Of a stretch of DNA of 64,000 nt, positions 27,266-35,229 are shown one piece after another. Made by a program: the position numbers and the translations under genes. Below the pieces are notes generated by a model. That model had not been told where the DNA came from and ran no database searches. It worked only from the letters and a program-made list of their open reading frames with translations. Positions within the stretch are counted from its first letter, which is position 1. The number at the start of each line of letters is the position of its first letter. The DNA is from Lachnospiraceae bacterium. GTDB lineage: Bacteria > Bacillota_A > Clostridia > Lachnospirales > Lachnospiraceae. The stretch spans positions 1-64,000 of the forward strand of contig JAFWYN010000001.1 in assembly GCA_017522685.1 (NCBI GenBank), in the 5' to 3' direction.

Positions 27266-28402
27266 ATGAGAAAAAGTGTAAGAAAATGGTTAATTTTAGT
27301 GGCGAGCTGCTTGCTTATGTTAGGTTTAAGTAGCTGTGGTGGAAAAACAATTGATTTAAACGACTATGTAAAAGTGGAAGTAGGTGGTTACGACGGCTAT
27401 GGTACTGTTCAAGTAGTGTTTGATGCTGATAAGTTTGATGAAGATTACAGCAGTATGAAGTTTAAGAGTAGCGATAATCTGTACGCAGATTATTACAAAA
27501 CTGCTGCAAATTGTGTAAGGCGTGAGTTTGTTAAGTACGAGCTTGATAAATCAAGCGGATTATCAAATGGCGATACTGTTGAGTTAAAATGGTCTTGTGA
27601 TAATGACTCAATCAAGCAATTAACAGGGTACAGTGTAAATTTCGAAAGTATTGAAGTAAAAGTAAGTGGGTTGAAAGAAGTGTCAACATTTGACGGATTC
27701 GAGGGTGTTGAAGTTATATTCACCGGATATGATACTCAAGGAATGGCTGAGGTTGTAATAAATTCAACATCAGAAAGAATCGCTAATTTAGATTATAAAA
27801 TAGAAAAGTCATATGATTTGTCTAATGGTGACACAGTAAAATTATTGATAACCAATGTTTCATCAGAACAGCAAGTTAATGATTACATTGCTAAATACAG
27901 CGAAATCCCTGAGACTTTAGAGAAAGAAATTGTTGTAGAAGGACTCAAGGACTATTTTAACTCTGTTGCAGATAAAGAAGCGTCTTTAGGTATGGCTAAG
28001 GAAGTAGCAGAAAAGGTATACAAGGACCATTGGTTAAATTATGAAGGTAATATGGATGGATTAAAGAGCCTTACTTATGTAGGTAACTACTTCTATTATA
28101 GACCAGTAGAAGATTCTGTTTATACAATTCAAAATAAGCTCTATATGGTGTATAAGGTAGATTGTACTTGGGATGGTGTAGATTACCCTCACTATGTGTA
28201 TGTTGGCTTTTCAAACATATATGTTGACAACTCTGGCAATATTGCGGTAGATGCAGACGATTTTGAACTAACAACAAGTACATACCATCCAGAAAATAAC
28301 TGGTCGCTCAGTTATAAGGGATTTGGTACTATTGAAGATTTATTATACGAAGTTAATAAACTGACTTCAAAATTTACTTTAGAAAACAATGTAAACGAAT
28401 AA
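27266..28402 (+). CDS. Lipoprotein of unknown function (element cargo)
   Basis: 378 residues with a lipoprotein signal peptide: KRK-type N-terminus, hydrophobic core and lipobox LSSC (Cys about 24). Two similar Ig-like segments follow (YDGYGTVQVVFDAD and FEGVEVIFTGYDTQGMAEV), each ending in a SNGDTV(E/K)L motif, then a C-terminal aromatic-rich domain (about 235-360). The repeated GY-x-G..V pattern resembles domains in other clostridial lipoproteins. Its place in the cargo region suggests a surface trait carried by the element. Function unknown. Confidence 0.75.
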   Translation: MRKSVRKWLILVASCLLMLGLSSCGGKTIDLNDYVKVEVGGYDGYGTVQVVFDADKFDEDYSSMKFKSSDNLYADYYKTAANCVRREFVKYELDKSSGLSNGDTVELKWSCDNDSIKQLTGYSVNFESIEVKVSGLKEVSTFDGFEGVEVIFTGYDTQGMAEVVINSTSERIANLDYKIEKSYDLSNGDTVKLLITNVSSEQQVNDYIAKYSEIPETLEKEIVVEGLKDYFNSVADKEASLGMAKEVAEKVYKDHWLNYEGNMDGLKSLTYVGNYFYYRPVEDSVYTIQNKLYMVYKVDCTWDGVDYPHYVYVGFSNIYVDNSGNIAVDADDFELTTSTYHPENNWSLSYKGFGTIEDLLYEVNKLTSKFTLENNVNE

Positions 28403-28429
28403 ATTATTGTTAAAGTAGTAGGATGATAT

Positions 28430-28468
28430 AATATCTTCTTCTGACAGGTGTTGGAAGAAGATATTGTT
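28430..28468 (+). terminator. Hairpin after first lipoprotein gene
   Basis: AATATCTTCTTC pairs perfectly with GAAGAAGATATT around a 12-nt loop, followed by GTTTATT. Confidence 0.7.
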
Positions 28469-28542
28469 TATTCTGCGATATATTCTAAAATAGCAGCTGA
28501 TAACGCTGCTTCAATGAGATAGGTTTTATTAACTATTATTGT

Positions 28543-28571
28543 TTGCAAAACCTCGGACATAGTAGTATAAT
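28543..28571 (+). promoter_or_regulatory. Promoter of second lipoprotein gene
   Basis: TTGCAA at 28543 and TATAAT at 28566 with 17-bp spacing, the same -35 variant as the first lipoprotein promoter but without the TGCAAATGCA operator. Confidence 0.65.
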
Positions 28572-28638
28572 CTACAAAAAGGTCATTAACGACAGTATGT
28601 TGTTAGTGAATAAAAAGTACAAATGAGAGGACATTTTT

Positions 28639-29406
28639 ATGAAGAGAAAGATTACCTTAGCATTAGCAATCGGTCTTTGCCTTGCCCTTGTAGGATGCGG
28701 AGCAAAAGAAGCAGATGGTACGGATAGTTCAACAACACAGGTGGTTGTTAATGCTACCACAGAAGCAACAGAGGCACCTACCGAAGCCCCTACTACCGAA
28801 GTAGCACTTGGTGGTGAAGACGTAGAAGCTCCTACACCGGAGCCTACTACCGAAGTAGATACAGAAGATACTGTAGAAACCGAAACTACTGAAGTTTCTG
28901 TGGAAGCAACTGAGGAACCTACTGCAGTTCCCGAAGTGGTAGAACCTACTGCTGAACCTGTAGTAGAAGCTACCCCTGAGCCTACTAAGGAGCCGGTAGC
29001 AACCGAAGCACCTAAGGCAACAGAGGCACCTACCCCTGCACCCACTGAGGCACCTAAGCCAACTGAAGCACCTGTGGTTACACCAGCACCTACACCAGTT
29101 CCTACACCAGTTCCTACCGTAGCACCTACTCCAGAGCCTACACCGGAACCCAACTACGATGCACCTGAGTACTGGTATGTAATTGAAACTACAACTTACG
29201 ATACCGACACAGAGCACGTGGTAGAGTACCTTTATAGAAATATCGCAACATTGGCTACCAAGACCGAAGTAGTAAGAACTGCTCACGTATGGACTACTAG
29301 CGAGAGAAGCGAAATTCTCAACCTTGACGGTAGTATATCCTACTGTAAGTACATCATCTGTGCAAATTGCGGTTACGACTCTGGTAGAGCAGAGCCTTGC
29401 GATTAA
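28639..29406 (+). CDS. Thr/Pro/Glu-rich lipoprotein (element cargo)
   Basis: 255 residues. The lipobox LVGC (Cys about 20) is followed by about 150 residues of low-complexity EAPTEAPTPEPT-type sequence, a wall-spanning stalk, and a compact C-terminal domain (about 172-255) with DAPEYWYVIET, AHVWTTSERS and a closing CANCGYDSG...C pattern of three cysteines. Unknown function; the stalk-plus-head layout suggests surface display. Confidence 0.75.
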   Translation: MKRKITLALAIGLCLALVGCGAKEADGTDSSTTQVVVNATTEATEAPTEAPTTEVALGGEDVEAPTPEPTTEVDTEDTVETETTEVSVEATEEPTAVPEVVEPTAEPVVEATPEPTKEPVATEAPKATEAPTPAPTEAPKPTEAPVVTPAPTPVPTPVPTVAPTPEPTPEPNYDAPEYWYVIETTTYDTDTEHVVEYLYRNIATLATKTEVVRTAHVWTTSERSEILNLDGSISYCKYIICANCGYDSGRAEPCD

Positions 29407-29430
29407 AAGCAGAAATAGTAATAGTAATAG

Positions 29431-29465
29431 AAAGAGAAGAGAGTAACATCTCTTCTCTTTTTTAT
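29431..29465 (+). terminator. Terminator after second lipoprotein gene
   Basis: A 12-bp stem AAAGAGAAGAGA / TCTCTTCTCTTT with a 6-nt loop and T-run. Confidence 0.85.
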
Positions 29466-29559
29466 TGGTATTGTGCGTATAGTAAGTACTTTTTTAATAG
29501 GGAAAGGTTATACATATTCCTTTTTACAAGGGAAAATCCGAAATAGGAAATAAGAAAGG

Positions 29560-29632
29560 AACCAACTTTTTATTTCATCACAACTTGTAAAAGCAACACA
29601 GAAGTCTTATTTTTCATATTTCCAAAAGAACA
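29560..29632. repeat. Right copy of imperfect 73-bp direct repeat
   Basis: Ungapped partner of 25970-26042 at offset 3590. It lies between the lipoprotein terminator and the relaxase gene. Confidence 0.6.
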
Positions 29633-29682
29633 GTAAAATAGAAATTTTATCCTATATAACCACTAAAAAATGGTAGAAAAAG

Positions 29683-29700
29683 TAGTGTACATATACACTA
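29683..29700. promoter_or_regulatory. Candidate oriT of the MobV relaxase
   Basis: A perfect palindrome TAGTGTA-CATA-TACACTA lies about 215 bp before the relaxase start. MobV origins of the pMV158 type have a TAGTGTG nick region flanked by inverted repeats directly upstream of mob, so this is a good candidate. A second hairpin GTTGGC/GCCAAC (near 29821-29835) lies between it and the gene. Confidence 0.5.
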
Positions 29701-29914
29701 AAAAAAGACTATATTAGCAGCTAAGCTTGTATATAAACTTTAATTATAGATGAGGTTATTGATTTCACACTGTAAGGATATAGAAGAAGGTCTCTTTAGC
29801 CCCGCAGGGCGAGAAGCACTGTTGGCTCTGCCAACTGTGGCTTTGAGCCATTCTGGTTTTCAGAAATACTTTTTCACATATAAAAAGAAAAAGAAGAAAT
29901 CGAGGAAACCGAAA

Positions 29915-31093
29915 ATGGCGAAAATGGCGGGAAGTTTTAGTGTAGGAAGAGTAGCACTGAAGCACGATTTGAGAATTACCCAAACGAAGAATGTAGACAA
30001 AAGTTTGATGAGTGATAATGAAGTACTCGAAAACAACCTAGTAGAAAAAACCGGGGAAGAAACAGCAGAAGAGCTCATAGAAAAAACAATCAACGAAATG
30101 ATGCAACCTCACATCGACGATTACAACCAAAAGCAGACTCGGGAAAATCGAAAAATCAACGTGCCCTACTGCGAGTACTGGAAAAGCAACAAAAAGTTAA
30201 ACAAGGGGCAACTATGTTATGAAGCGGTGATGCAAATAGGGGAACACGAGACCAATGGCGGAACATATTACCGGTCAACTGGGGAAGACCGAATCACCCA
30301 AAGAGAACTCTATAAGCAGATATACAAAGAGGGACTGGAAAAATTCAAAAAGGAATTTCCCCACTTAAAAATCTTGTGGGCGGTAGTCCACTTGGACGAA
30401 CCGAATGGAACGCCACACCTGCACATTTGCTACTGCCCGGTAGGGGAAAATTACAAGCAGGGCATCCGGGCAAATGTGTCGATTGGAAATGCACTTGGGT
30501 GCGATGGCATCGAGAGATTAGAAACACGAAACGACGAGGAAGGTTTCCAGTTAAAAAGAGCATACGAAAAAATCCACCACGAAATCGTAAATCCGTTAAT
30601 AAACGAATACTTCAGAGGAATTGAAATCAAGGAAGAGGTACACGGGCTAAAGCACCAACCCCCACGGACGTGGGTAGCCGGTAAAGAAGCAACCCAAACA
30701 AAGAACCTTGAAGAGTTAAATGAACAAATAAAAGAAGAAACATCGAAATTAAGCGAAATTAGCTTGAATAGAGAAGGATTGCTACTAAGTATATGGGAAG
30801 AGATAAAATGTCTCTTTAAACGCCTTAAAACACAGGAGAGACGACAAGAAGTACTGGAAGGTAGAGCGGGTAAAGAAAGTCGCTTATTTGGACGTGCAAA
30901 CACCTTAAAAGAGAATGCCAATAAAGAACTCGACAACCTTATGCAACAAGAAACCGTAGAAAGCGTCTATTTGGACGAAATCCCCGGCATAAAACGAACA
31001 AGAAACGCAACTAATCTGTACGAGAAAGAGTTAGACAGAGTAGAAAAGAAAATGGAAGAGGATGACTTACTACCAGATGATGGCAGAATATAA
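29915..31093 (+). CDS. mob: MobV-family relaxase (Mob/Pre)
   Basis: 392 residues from ATG 29915, which follows CGAGGAAA; an in-frame ATG at 29750 would add 55 lysine-rich unrelated residues and lacks an RBS. The N-terminus SFSVGRVALKHDLRI matches the start of Firmicute Mob proteins. The metal-binding HLDE..PHLH motif is clear (VVHLDEPNGTPHLHI, about 153-167), preceded by the YYRSTGEDRI segment. The C-terminal about 150 residues are coiled coil. It nicks oriT and leads transfer with help from another conjugative system. Confidence 0.85.
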   Translation: MAKMAGSFSVGRVALKHDLRITQTKNVDKSLMSDNEVLENNLVEKTGEETAEELIEKTINEMMQPHIDDYNQKQTRENRKINVPYCEYWKSNKKLNKGQLCYEAVMQIGEHETNGGTYYRSTGEDRITQRELYKQIYKEGLEKFKKEFPHLKILWAVVHLDEPNGTPHLHICYCPVGENYKQGIRANVSIGNALGCDGIERLETRNDEEGFQLKRAYEKIHHEIVNPLINEYFRGIEIKEEVHGLKHQPPRTWVAGKEATQTKNLEELNEQIKEETSKLSEISLNREGLLLSIWEEIKCLFKRLKTQERRQEVLEGRAGKESRLFGRANTLKENANKELDNLMQQETVESVYLDEIPGIKRTRNATNLYEKELDRVEKKMEEDDLLPDDGRI

Positions 31094-31127
31094 TCTTATA
31101 AAAAGCCCACAAAAGAGAAAATGTTAT

Positions 31128-31143
31128 GAGTACAAATGAGTAC
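31128..31143. promoter_or_regulatory. Right integrase arm-type sites (GAGTAC x2)
   Basis: GAGTAC at 31128 and 31138, 10 bp apart, about 65 bp inside attR; mirrors the pair at 21015/21025 inside attL. Confidence 0.6.
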
Positions 31144-31205
31144 ATAGTAAAAAATGACGATGCTGAAACGCCTGTATTTGCGTGATTTTATTGTGAGAGA
31201 TGGAA

Positions 31206-31225
31206 TTCAAATCCCCCTCTCGCTA
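31206..31225. repeat. attR of the integrative element
   Basis: TTCAAATCCCCCTCTCGCTA differs from attL by one base. A hairpin with a T-run (31231-31262) follows immediately. Confidence 0.85.
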
Positions 31226-31301
31226 CTACAAAAAAGAGAGTTCAGAGATGGACTCTTTTTTTGTAATCGTGAAATACGATATGAACTCGAGACGCTAGGG
31301 A

Positions 31302-31385
31302 GTAGTGTCGAGGGCGCACGAGGTCCGGGAGCCTCGGCTTTGTGCGGACCGAAGCGGAGCGCAGACCAAATCCCCCTCTCGCTAT
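31302..31385. repeat. Second tRNA-Met 3' remnant split by a GC-rich insert
   Basis: GTAGTGTCGAGGG (31302-31314) and AATCCCCCTCTCGCTAT (31369-31385) reproduce the variable loop/T-stem and 3' end of tRNA-Met. The TTCG of the T-loop is replaced by about 53 bp of GC-rich, partly palindromic sequence (GGTCCG...CGGACC). It looks like an older or second att site from tandem integration. The remaining 31.39-31.54 kb holds only the leader of the next gene. Confidence 0.7.
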
Positions 31386-31543
31386 CCTAAGTAAGCAAGG
31401 CAGGAAAAGTCTGACAATTGCTAAGAAAGTACTTTGTTTTTGTAGAAAAGTGTGCTATAATGATACTATCTATTTTATATGGATATGAAGGTGTTAAAGG
31501 GGAGCTTTTTCCTTTACCTTGAATTAAGTACATGGAGTATATC

Positions 31544-33454
31544 ATGAAAAAAAAGATTGCTGTATTTGCCAATGGTTGGAGTAATGAATATCTGGAATTA
31601 GTGTTAGAGGGTGCTAAGAATCGTGCTGCAGAAGACAATATTGATTTATTTGTATTTCTGAATTATTCTTCCGGTAGTGAGAGTGACCCCGGTAATGTTG
31701 GGGAAAGCATGATATTTAGTTTGCCTAATATTGCGGATTTTGATGCTGTGTTATTGATGGGGAATACCATTAATATGGCTTATGAGCGTAAAGAATTGCG
31801 TGAAAAGATATTGAAGTACAAGATTCCCGCCATTAGTTTAGAATATCCGATGCAAGATATTCCCTATATCGGTACAGATACGTATCAGGGTATTTATAAC
31901 TTGATGTTACACGTGTTGGAAGTTCATCATGCACATGATTTCATTTTCGTGAGCGGCCCCAGAAGCAATCAGGAAAGCGAAAGCAGAAAAAGGGCAGTAG
32001 AGGATGCACTGGAAACGGCCGGATTAGTATTGAGAGAAGAGAATATTATTGAAGCCGATTGGTCCTATTTTGTATCATATGATAAGACAATAGAATATGT
32101 AAATACTCATGATAAGTTACCGGATGCCATCGTATGTGCTAACGATGAGATGGCCATCGGTGTATGTGCCGCACTGGATTTTATGAAGGTGCGTGTACCG
32201 GATGATGTGATTGTAACCGGTTGCGACTATTTGAGAAGAGGGCAAGACTTTTTCCCTATTTTGTCCACAGTAGGACGAGAGTGGGATAAACTTGGCTATC
32301 AGGGTATGGATATGCTGATTCAGCAGATGAACGGTGCAGAAATACCTATGAATACCGTTTTGCAATCTACTCCTATTATTGGAGAGAGCTGCGGATGTAA
32401 TGTGAGCTTGACTAAGTCTGATGAGAGATTACATTCTATTATTGCTAATTATCGAGTGCAAAGAGAAGATACCATTAACGAATGGCAGTTACGTTATATT
32501 GATGAATTGTTTTCTAAGAAGAATTCCGTAGACGGATTAAAGGAAAGTATGAGAAATACTTTCCAGGATAACCATTCCTTTGAGGGCGAAGATTTTATGC
32601 TTTGCATTGTGGATCGTTATTTTGAAGAAAAGGAAAGCTGGGAAGAACTAAAACTGGGTGAGTTGACAGAACGCATGGATGTTTATGTGAATCTGGTTGG
32701 TGGAAAAGCTGTTATTACGGATAAATTCCCTACAAAAGATTTATTGCCTTATTATGACGGCAATACAGAAGAAACTCAGGTTTATTTGTTTGTGCCATTG
32801 AATACAAAAGTAACCAGCATAGGCTATATGGTACAAAAAAACAATTTAAAACGTGTATACGAGCAAAACATTTATGTATGGCTTCGTCGTGTCAGCCAGG
32901 ATTTAGAACGTGTGAAGCAGAATATCCGAGTGGAAGAACTGAATAAGAAGCTGAAGGAAGTTTCGATTACGGATGCTTTGACCGGACTTCGTAATCGTAC
33001 CGGATTTGATGTATTGGCATTGCCTTGCTTATTGGAATGCCAGAAGCAGGGGAAGCATAGTGCTATCGTATTTGCAGATGTAAATCAGATGAAGATGATT
33101 AATGATAAACACGGACATTTACAAGGAGATTTGGCACTGTGTACCGTAGCGGAAGCCATCAAAAAGGCACTTCCGGAGAACTGGGTTGCAGTGCGATACG
33201 GCGGGGATGAATTCCTCATGGTTGGGGAATGTCGTGATGCACAGGATGCAGAAGAGATTACAGAGAACTTAAGAGTAGAATTGGAGACACTGAAGAGTAA
33301 GAGAAGGCTGAACTTTAATTTGTCAGTTAGTATCGGTTCTGTAGTAATGTATCCGGAGGAAAATAATAATCTGGAGGAATACTTAAGAAGAGCGGATGAA
33401 GCCATGTATGTGGCAAAGCAGTATTTCCATGAGACACAGGCAAGTTTGATTTAA
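31544..33454 (+). CDS. GGDEF diguanylate cyclase with LacI-type sensor domain
   Basis: 636 residues. ATG 31544 is preferred, with GGAG 6 nt upstream; ATG 31532 overlaps that RBS. Residues 1-280 form a periplasmic-binding/LacI-like ligand domain (KKIAVFANGWSNEYLELVLE; CANDEMAIGVCAALDF) without signal peptide or DNA-binding domain. A linker (about 300-465) leads to a C-terminal GGDEF domain with intact RYGGDEFLMVG (about 550). It probably makes cyclic-di-GMP in the cytoplasm in response to a sugar-like ligand. Confidence 0.88.
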   Translation: MKKKIAVFANGWSNEYLELVLEGAKNRAAEDNIDLFVFLNYSSGSESDPGNVGESMIFSLPNIADFDAVLLMGNTINMAYERKELREKILKYKIPAISLEYPMQDIPYIGTDTYQGIYNLMLHVLEVHHAHDFIFVSGPRSNQESESRKRAVEDALETAGLVLREENIIEADWSYFVSYDKTIEYVNTHDKLPDAIVCANDEMAIGVCAALDFMKVRVPDDVIVTGCDYLRRGQDFFPILSTVGREWDKLGYQGMDMLIQQMNGAEIPMNTVLQSTPIIGESCGCNVSLTKSDERLHSIIANYRVQREDTINEWQLRYIDELFSKKNSVDGLKESMRNTFQDNHSFEGEDFMLCIVDRYFEEKESWEELKLGELTERMDVYVNLVGGKAVITDKFPTKDLLPYYDGNTEETQVYLFVPLNTKVTSIGYMVQKNNLKRVYEQNIYVWLRRVSQDLERVKQNIRVEELNKKLKEVSITDALTGLRNRTGFDVLALPCLLECQKQGKHSAIVFADVNQMKMINDKHGHLQGDLALCTVAEAIKKALPENWVAVRYGGDEFLMVGECRDAQDAEEITENLRVELETLKSKRRLNFNLSVSIGSVVMYPEENNNLEEYLRRADEAMYVAKQYFHETQASLI

Positions 33455-33460
33455 TAACAG

Positions 33461-33490
33461 GAAGGAACAACAAGGGTTGTTCCTTCTTTT
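33461..33490 (+). terminator. Terminator of the GGDEF gene
   Basis: GAAGGAACAAC / GTTGTTCCTTC with a 4-nt loop and TTTT. Confidence 0.88.
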
Positions 33491-33525
33491 CAAGTAGAAC
33501 TCACATAATGTGAGGAGGAGGTTTT

Positions 33526-34062
33526 ATGAGAGTAGGAATGGGCTATGATGTACATCGTCTGGCGGAAGGTCGGGATTTGATCATGGGAGGCGTGAAGATT
33601 CCTTACGAAAAGGGACTTCTGGGACATTCGGATGCGGATGTGCTTCTTCATGCCATATCCGATGCTTTGCTGGGAGCAGCGGCGCTTGGTGATATCGGGA
33701 AGCATTTTCCGGATACGGATCCGGCTTATAAAGGGATTTCCTCTCTTTTGTTATTGCAGAAGGTGGGAGAGCTTTTGGAAGAGAAGGGCTATCTGATTGA
33801 AAATATTGATGCCACTATCATTGCACAGGCACCTAAGATGCGTCCACATATTGATACCATGCGGGAGAATATCACAGGAGCTTTGGGGATTTCCATAGAA
33901 CAGGTAAATGTAAAGGCCACCACGGAGGAAGGCTTAGGCTTTACCGGAACGGGAGAAGGGATTTCTTCCCAGGCCATTTGCCTGCTGACCAGTCCCTTTA
34001 ATCTGGTAGCAGAGGATGTAAGCGGCAATAAATGTGCCGGTTGTCAGGGCTGCGGCAAGTAA
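33526..34062 (+). CDS. ispF: 2-C-methyl-D-erythritol 2,4-cyclodiphosphate synthase
   Basis: 178 residues. Converts CDP-ME 2-phosphate to MEcPP in the non-mevalonate isoprenoid pathway. Family motifs: [11 protein letters not shown] (metal-binding DxH), [30 protein letters not shown], and [16 protein letters not shown] near the C-terminal end of the core. The usual length is about 157-160; here a 17-20 residue tail ends [11 protein letters not shown] with three cysteines, which is unusual. It is the first gene of the conserved ispF-cysE-cysS-mrnC-rlmB-sigH order. Confidence 0.95.
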   Translation: MRVGMGYDVHRLAEGRDLIMGGVKIPYEKGLLGHSDADVLLHAISDALLGAAALGDIGKHFPDTDPAYKGISSLLLLQKVGELLEEKGYLIENIDATIIAQAPKMRPHIDTMRENITGALGISIEQVNVKATTEEGLGFTGTGEGISSQAICLLTSPFNLVAEDVSGNKCAGCQGCGK

Positions 34063-34098
34063 ACGAAGGAATGTCTGAGAGAGGGAAGAATTGCCCTA

Positions 34099-34392
34099 TT
34101 GACAAATTCGGATATTTTGCATATTCTAAAGAATAGATAGAGAAAAACTGTGAACGAAAAGAGTACTCCAAGGAAAGTCACAGGGAGGGCGTGTCGGCGA
34201 CTGGAAGCATGTCTGACGGAAGATGGAGGAAGTGCATTCGGGAGTTGGTTTTGCGAAGGTGCCCATAAGCGGCAAATTAGCAGAATCCGTAGGCGTGCGT
34301 TAAACGCATTGAGGGAAAGGCAGATTTGCCTTTAAAAAGAGTGGAACCGCGGATAAATTCGTCTCTTAGGGAGGAGTTTATCCGCGTTTTTT
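34099..34392 (+). ncRNA. T-box riboswitch (Cys specifier likely) with promoter
   Basis: TTGACA (34099) and TATTCT (34122) with 17-bp spacing start the leader. The T-box consensus is clear in GAGTGGAACCGCG (34339-34351), followed by an 11-bp terminator stem (GCGGATAAA... with TTTATCCGC) and six T at 34387-34392. A TGC triplet in the context GGAAGTGCATTC fits the specifier loop of a cysteine T-box, in agreement with the downstream cysE-cysS. Uncharged tRNA-Cys should allow read-through. An open frame across it (34150-34335) is not a gene. Confidence 0.88.
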
Positions 34393-34395
34393 GCG

Positions 34396-34517
34396 CGAAT
34401 AAGCAGAGTCAGAAGTTTATTACATAAGCCGTCATGCTTGCATGGGAGGGTTATGTAATGGGCTTATGACGAGTAACGCGAACGAGGAAGGCGAAGCCTT
34501 TCGAGTCTGCTTATTCG
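34396..34517. repeat. Large structured inverted repeat in cysE leader
   Basis: CGAATAAGCAGA (34396-34407) pairs with TCTGCTTATTCG (34506-34517). Inside, TTACATAA (34420) can pair with TTATGTAA (34451), or the overlapping CATAAGCC (34423) with GGCTTATG (34461). These two 8-bp helices exclude each other. It lies after the T-box terminator, so only read-through RNA would contain it. Confidence 0.6.
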
Positions 34518-34545
34518 TATAAGCAGTTTTAAGAGGAGGTGACTT

Positions 34546-35229
34546 ATGGGCTTTATCAGTAATATCAAAGAAGAGATAAAAATCGTACAGGAGCGTGATC
34601 CGGCCATTCATTCCAAGATGGAAGTGCTTTTGTATCCCAGTTTTAAGGTAATGCTTCACTATCGGCTGGCTCATAAGTTGTACAAAAAAGGGCATTATTT
34701 CTGGGCCAGATACATTTCCCAGAGGGCTGCCAGAAAGACCGGTATCGAGATTCATCCCGGTGCGCAGATTGGCAAGGGATTTTTCATAGATCACGGCAAT
34801 GGTGTGATTATCGGAGAAACCACGATTATCGGAGACAATGTAACTCTTTACCAGGGGGTTACCCTAGGTGGTACCGGTAAGGAGCATGGCAAGCGCCATC
34901 CTACCATTGGTAATAATGTAATGATCAGTGCCGGTGCTAAGGTACTTGGTTCCTTTACCATCGGGGATAATTCCAAAATCGGTGCCGGAAGCGTAGTGCT
35001 TCATGAGGTGCCGCCGGGATCCACGGTAGTGGGTGTGCCGGGGCGTGTGGTGAAGCGTATGAATACGGCACTTCCTCAGGAGACCATGAACCAGACGGAT
35101 TTGCCTGACCCGGTAAAGGAAGATATTGCAGCGCTGATGCGTGCTAATGCAGAACTTACCAGTCGTTTGATAGACTTAGAAGAGACCATAGAAAAGATGA
35201 AAAAGGAGAAAGAAGATGAAACTGTTTAA
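34546..35229 (+). CDS. cysE: Serine O-acetyltransferase
   Basis: 227 residues, first step of cysteine synthesis from serine and acetyl-CoA. It has the left-handed beta-helix hexapeptide repeats with the active-site stretch FFIDHGNGVIIGETTIIGDN and GGTGKEHGKRHPTIG, and a C-terminal helical extension. The N-terminal helical region is short, as in Firmicute CysE. RBS AGAGGAGG. Its end overlaps cysS by 14 bp; both are under the T-box. Confidence 0.95.
   Translation: MGFISNIKEEIKIVQERDPAIHSKMEVLLYPSFKVMLHYRLAHKLYKKGHYFWARYISQRAARKTGIEIHPGAQIGKGFFIDHGNGVIIGETTIIGDNVTLYQGVTLGGTGKEHGKRHPTIGNNVMISAGAKVLGSFTIGDNSKIGAGSVVLHEVPPGSTVVGVPGRVVKRMNTALPQETMNQTDLPDPVKEDIAALMRANAELTSRLIDLEETIEKMKKEKEDETV

Larger units (their letters stand above)
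20918..31225. mobile_element. Integrative mobilizable element in tRNA-Met (about 10.3 kb)
   Basis: A 20-bp att repeat (one mismatch) occurs at the tRNA-Met 3' end (20918-20937) and at 31206-31225. Inside lie a tyrosine integrase next to attL, an integrase-like small protein, a Rep/primase, a serine resolvase, an XRE regulator, two lipoproteins and a MobV relaxase next to attR. Paired GAGTACA sites lie just inside both ends. No type IV secretion genes are present, so mobilisation would need a helper element. The gene set fits an IME rather than an ICE or phage. Confidence 0.88.

Noticed and set aside
29750..29914. N-terminal extension of the relaxase
   Set aside because: 55 lysine-rich residues unlike the family, without RBS; the family-like start SFSVGR lies just after ATG 29915.
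34150..34335. 61-codon open frame upstream of cysE
   Set aside because: It lies inside a T-box leader with a clear T-box consensus and terminator.
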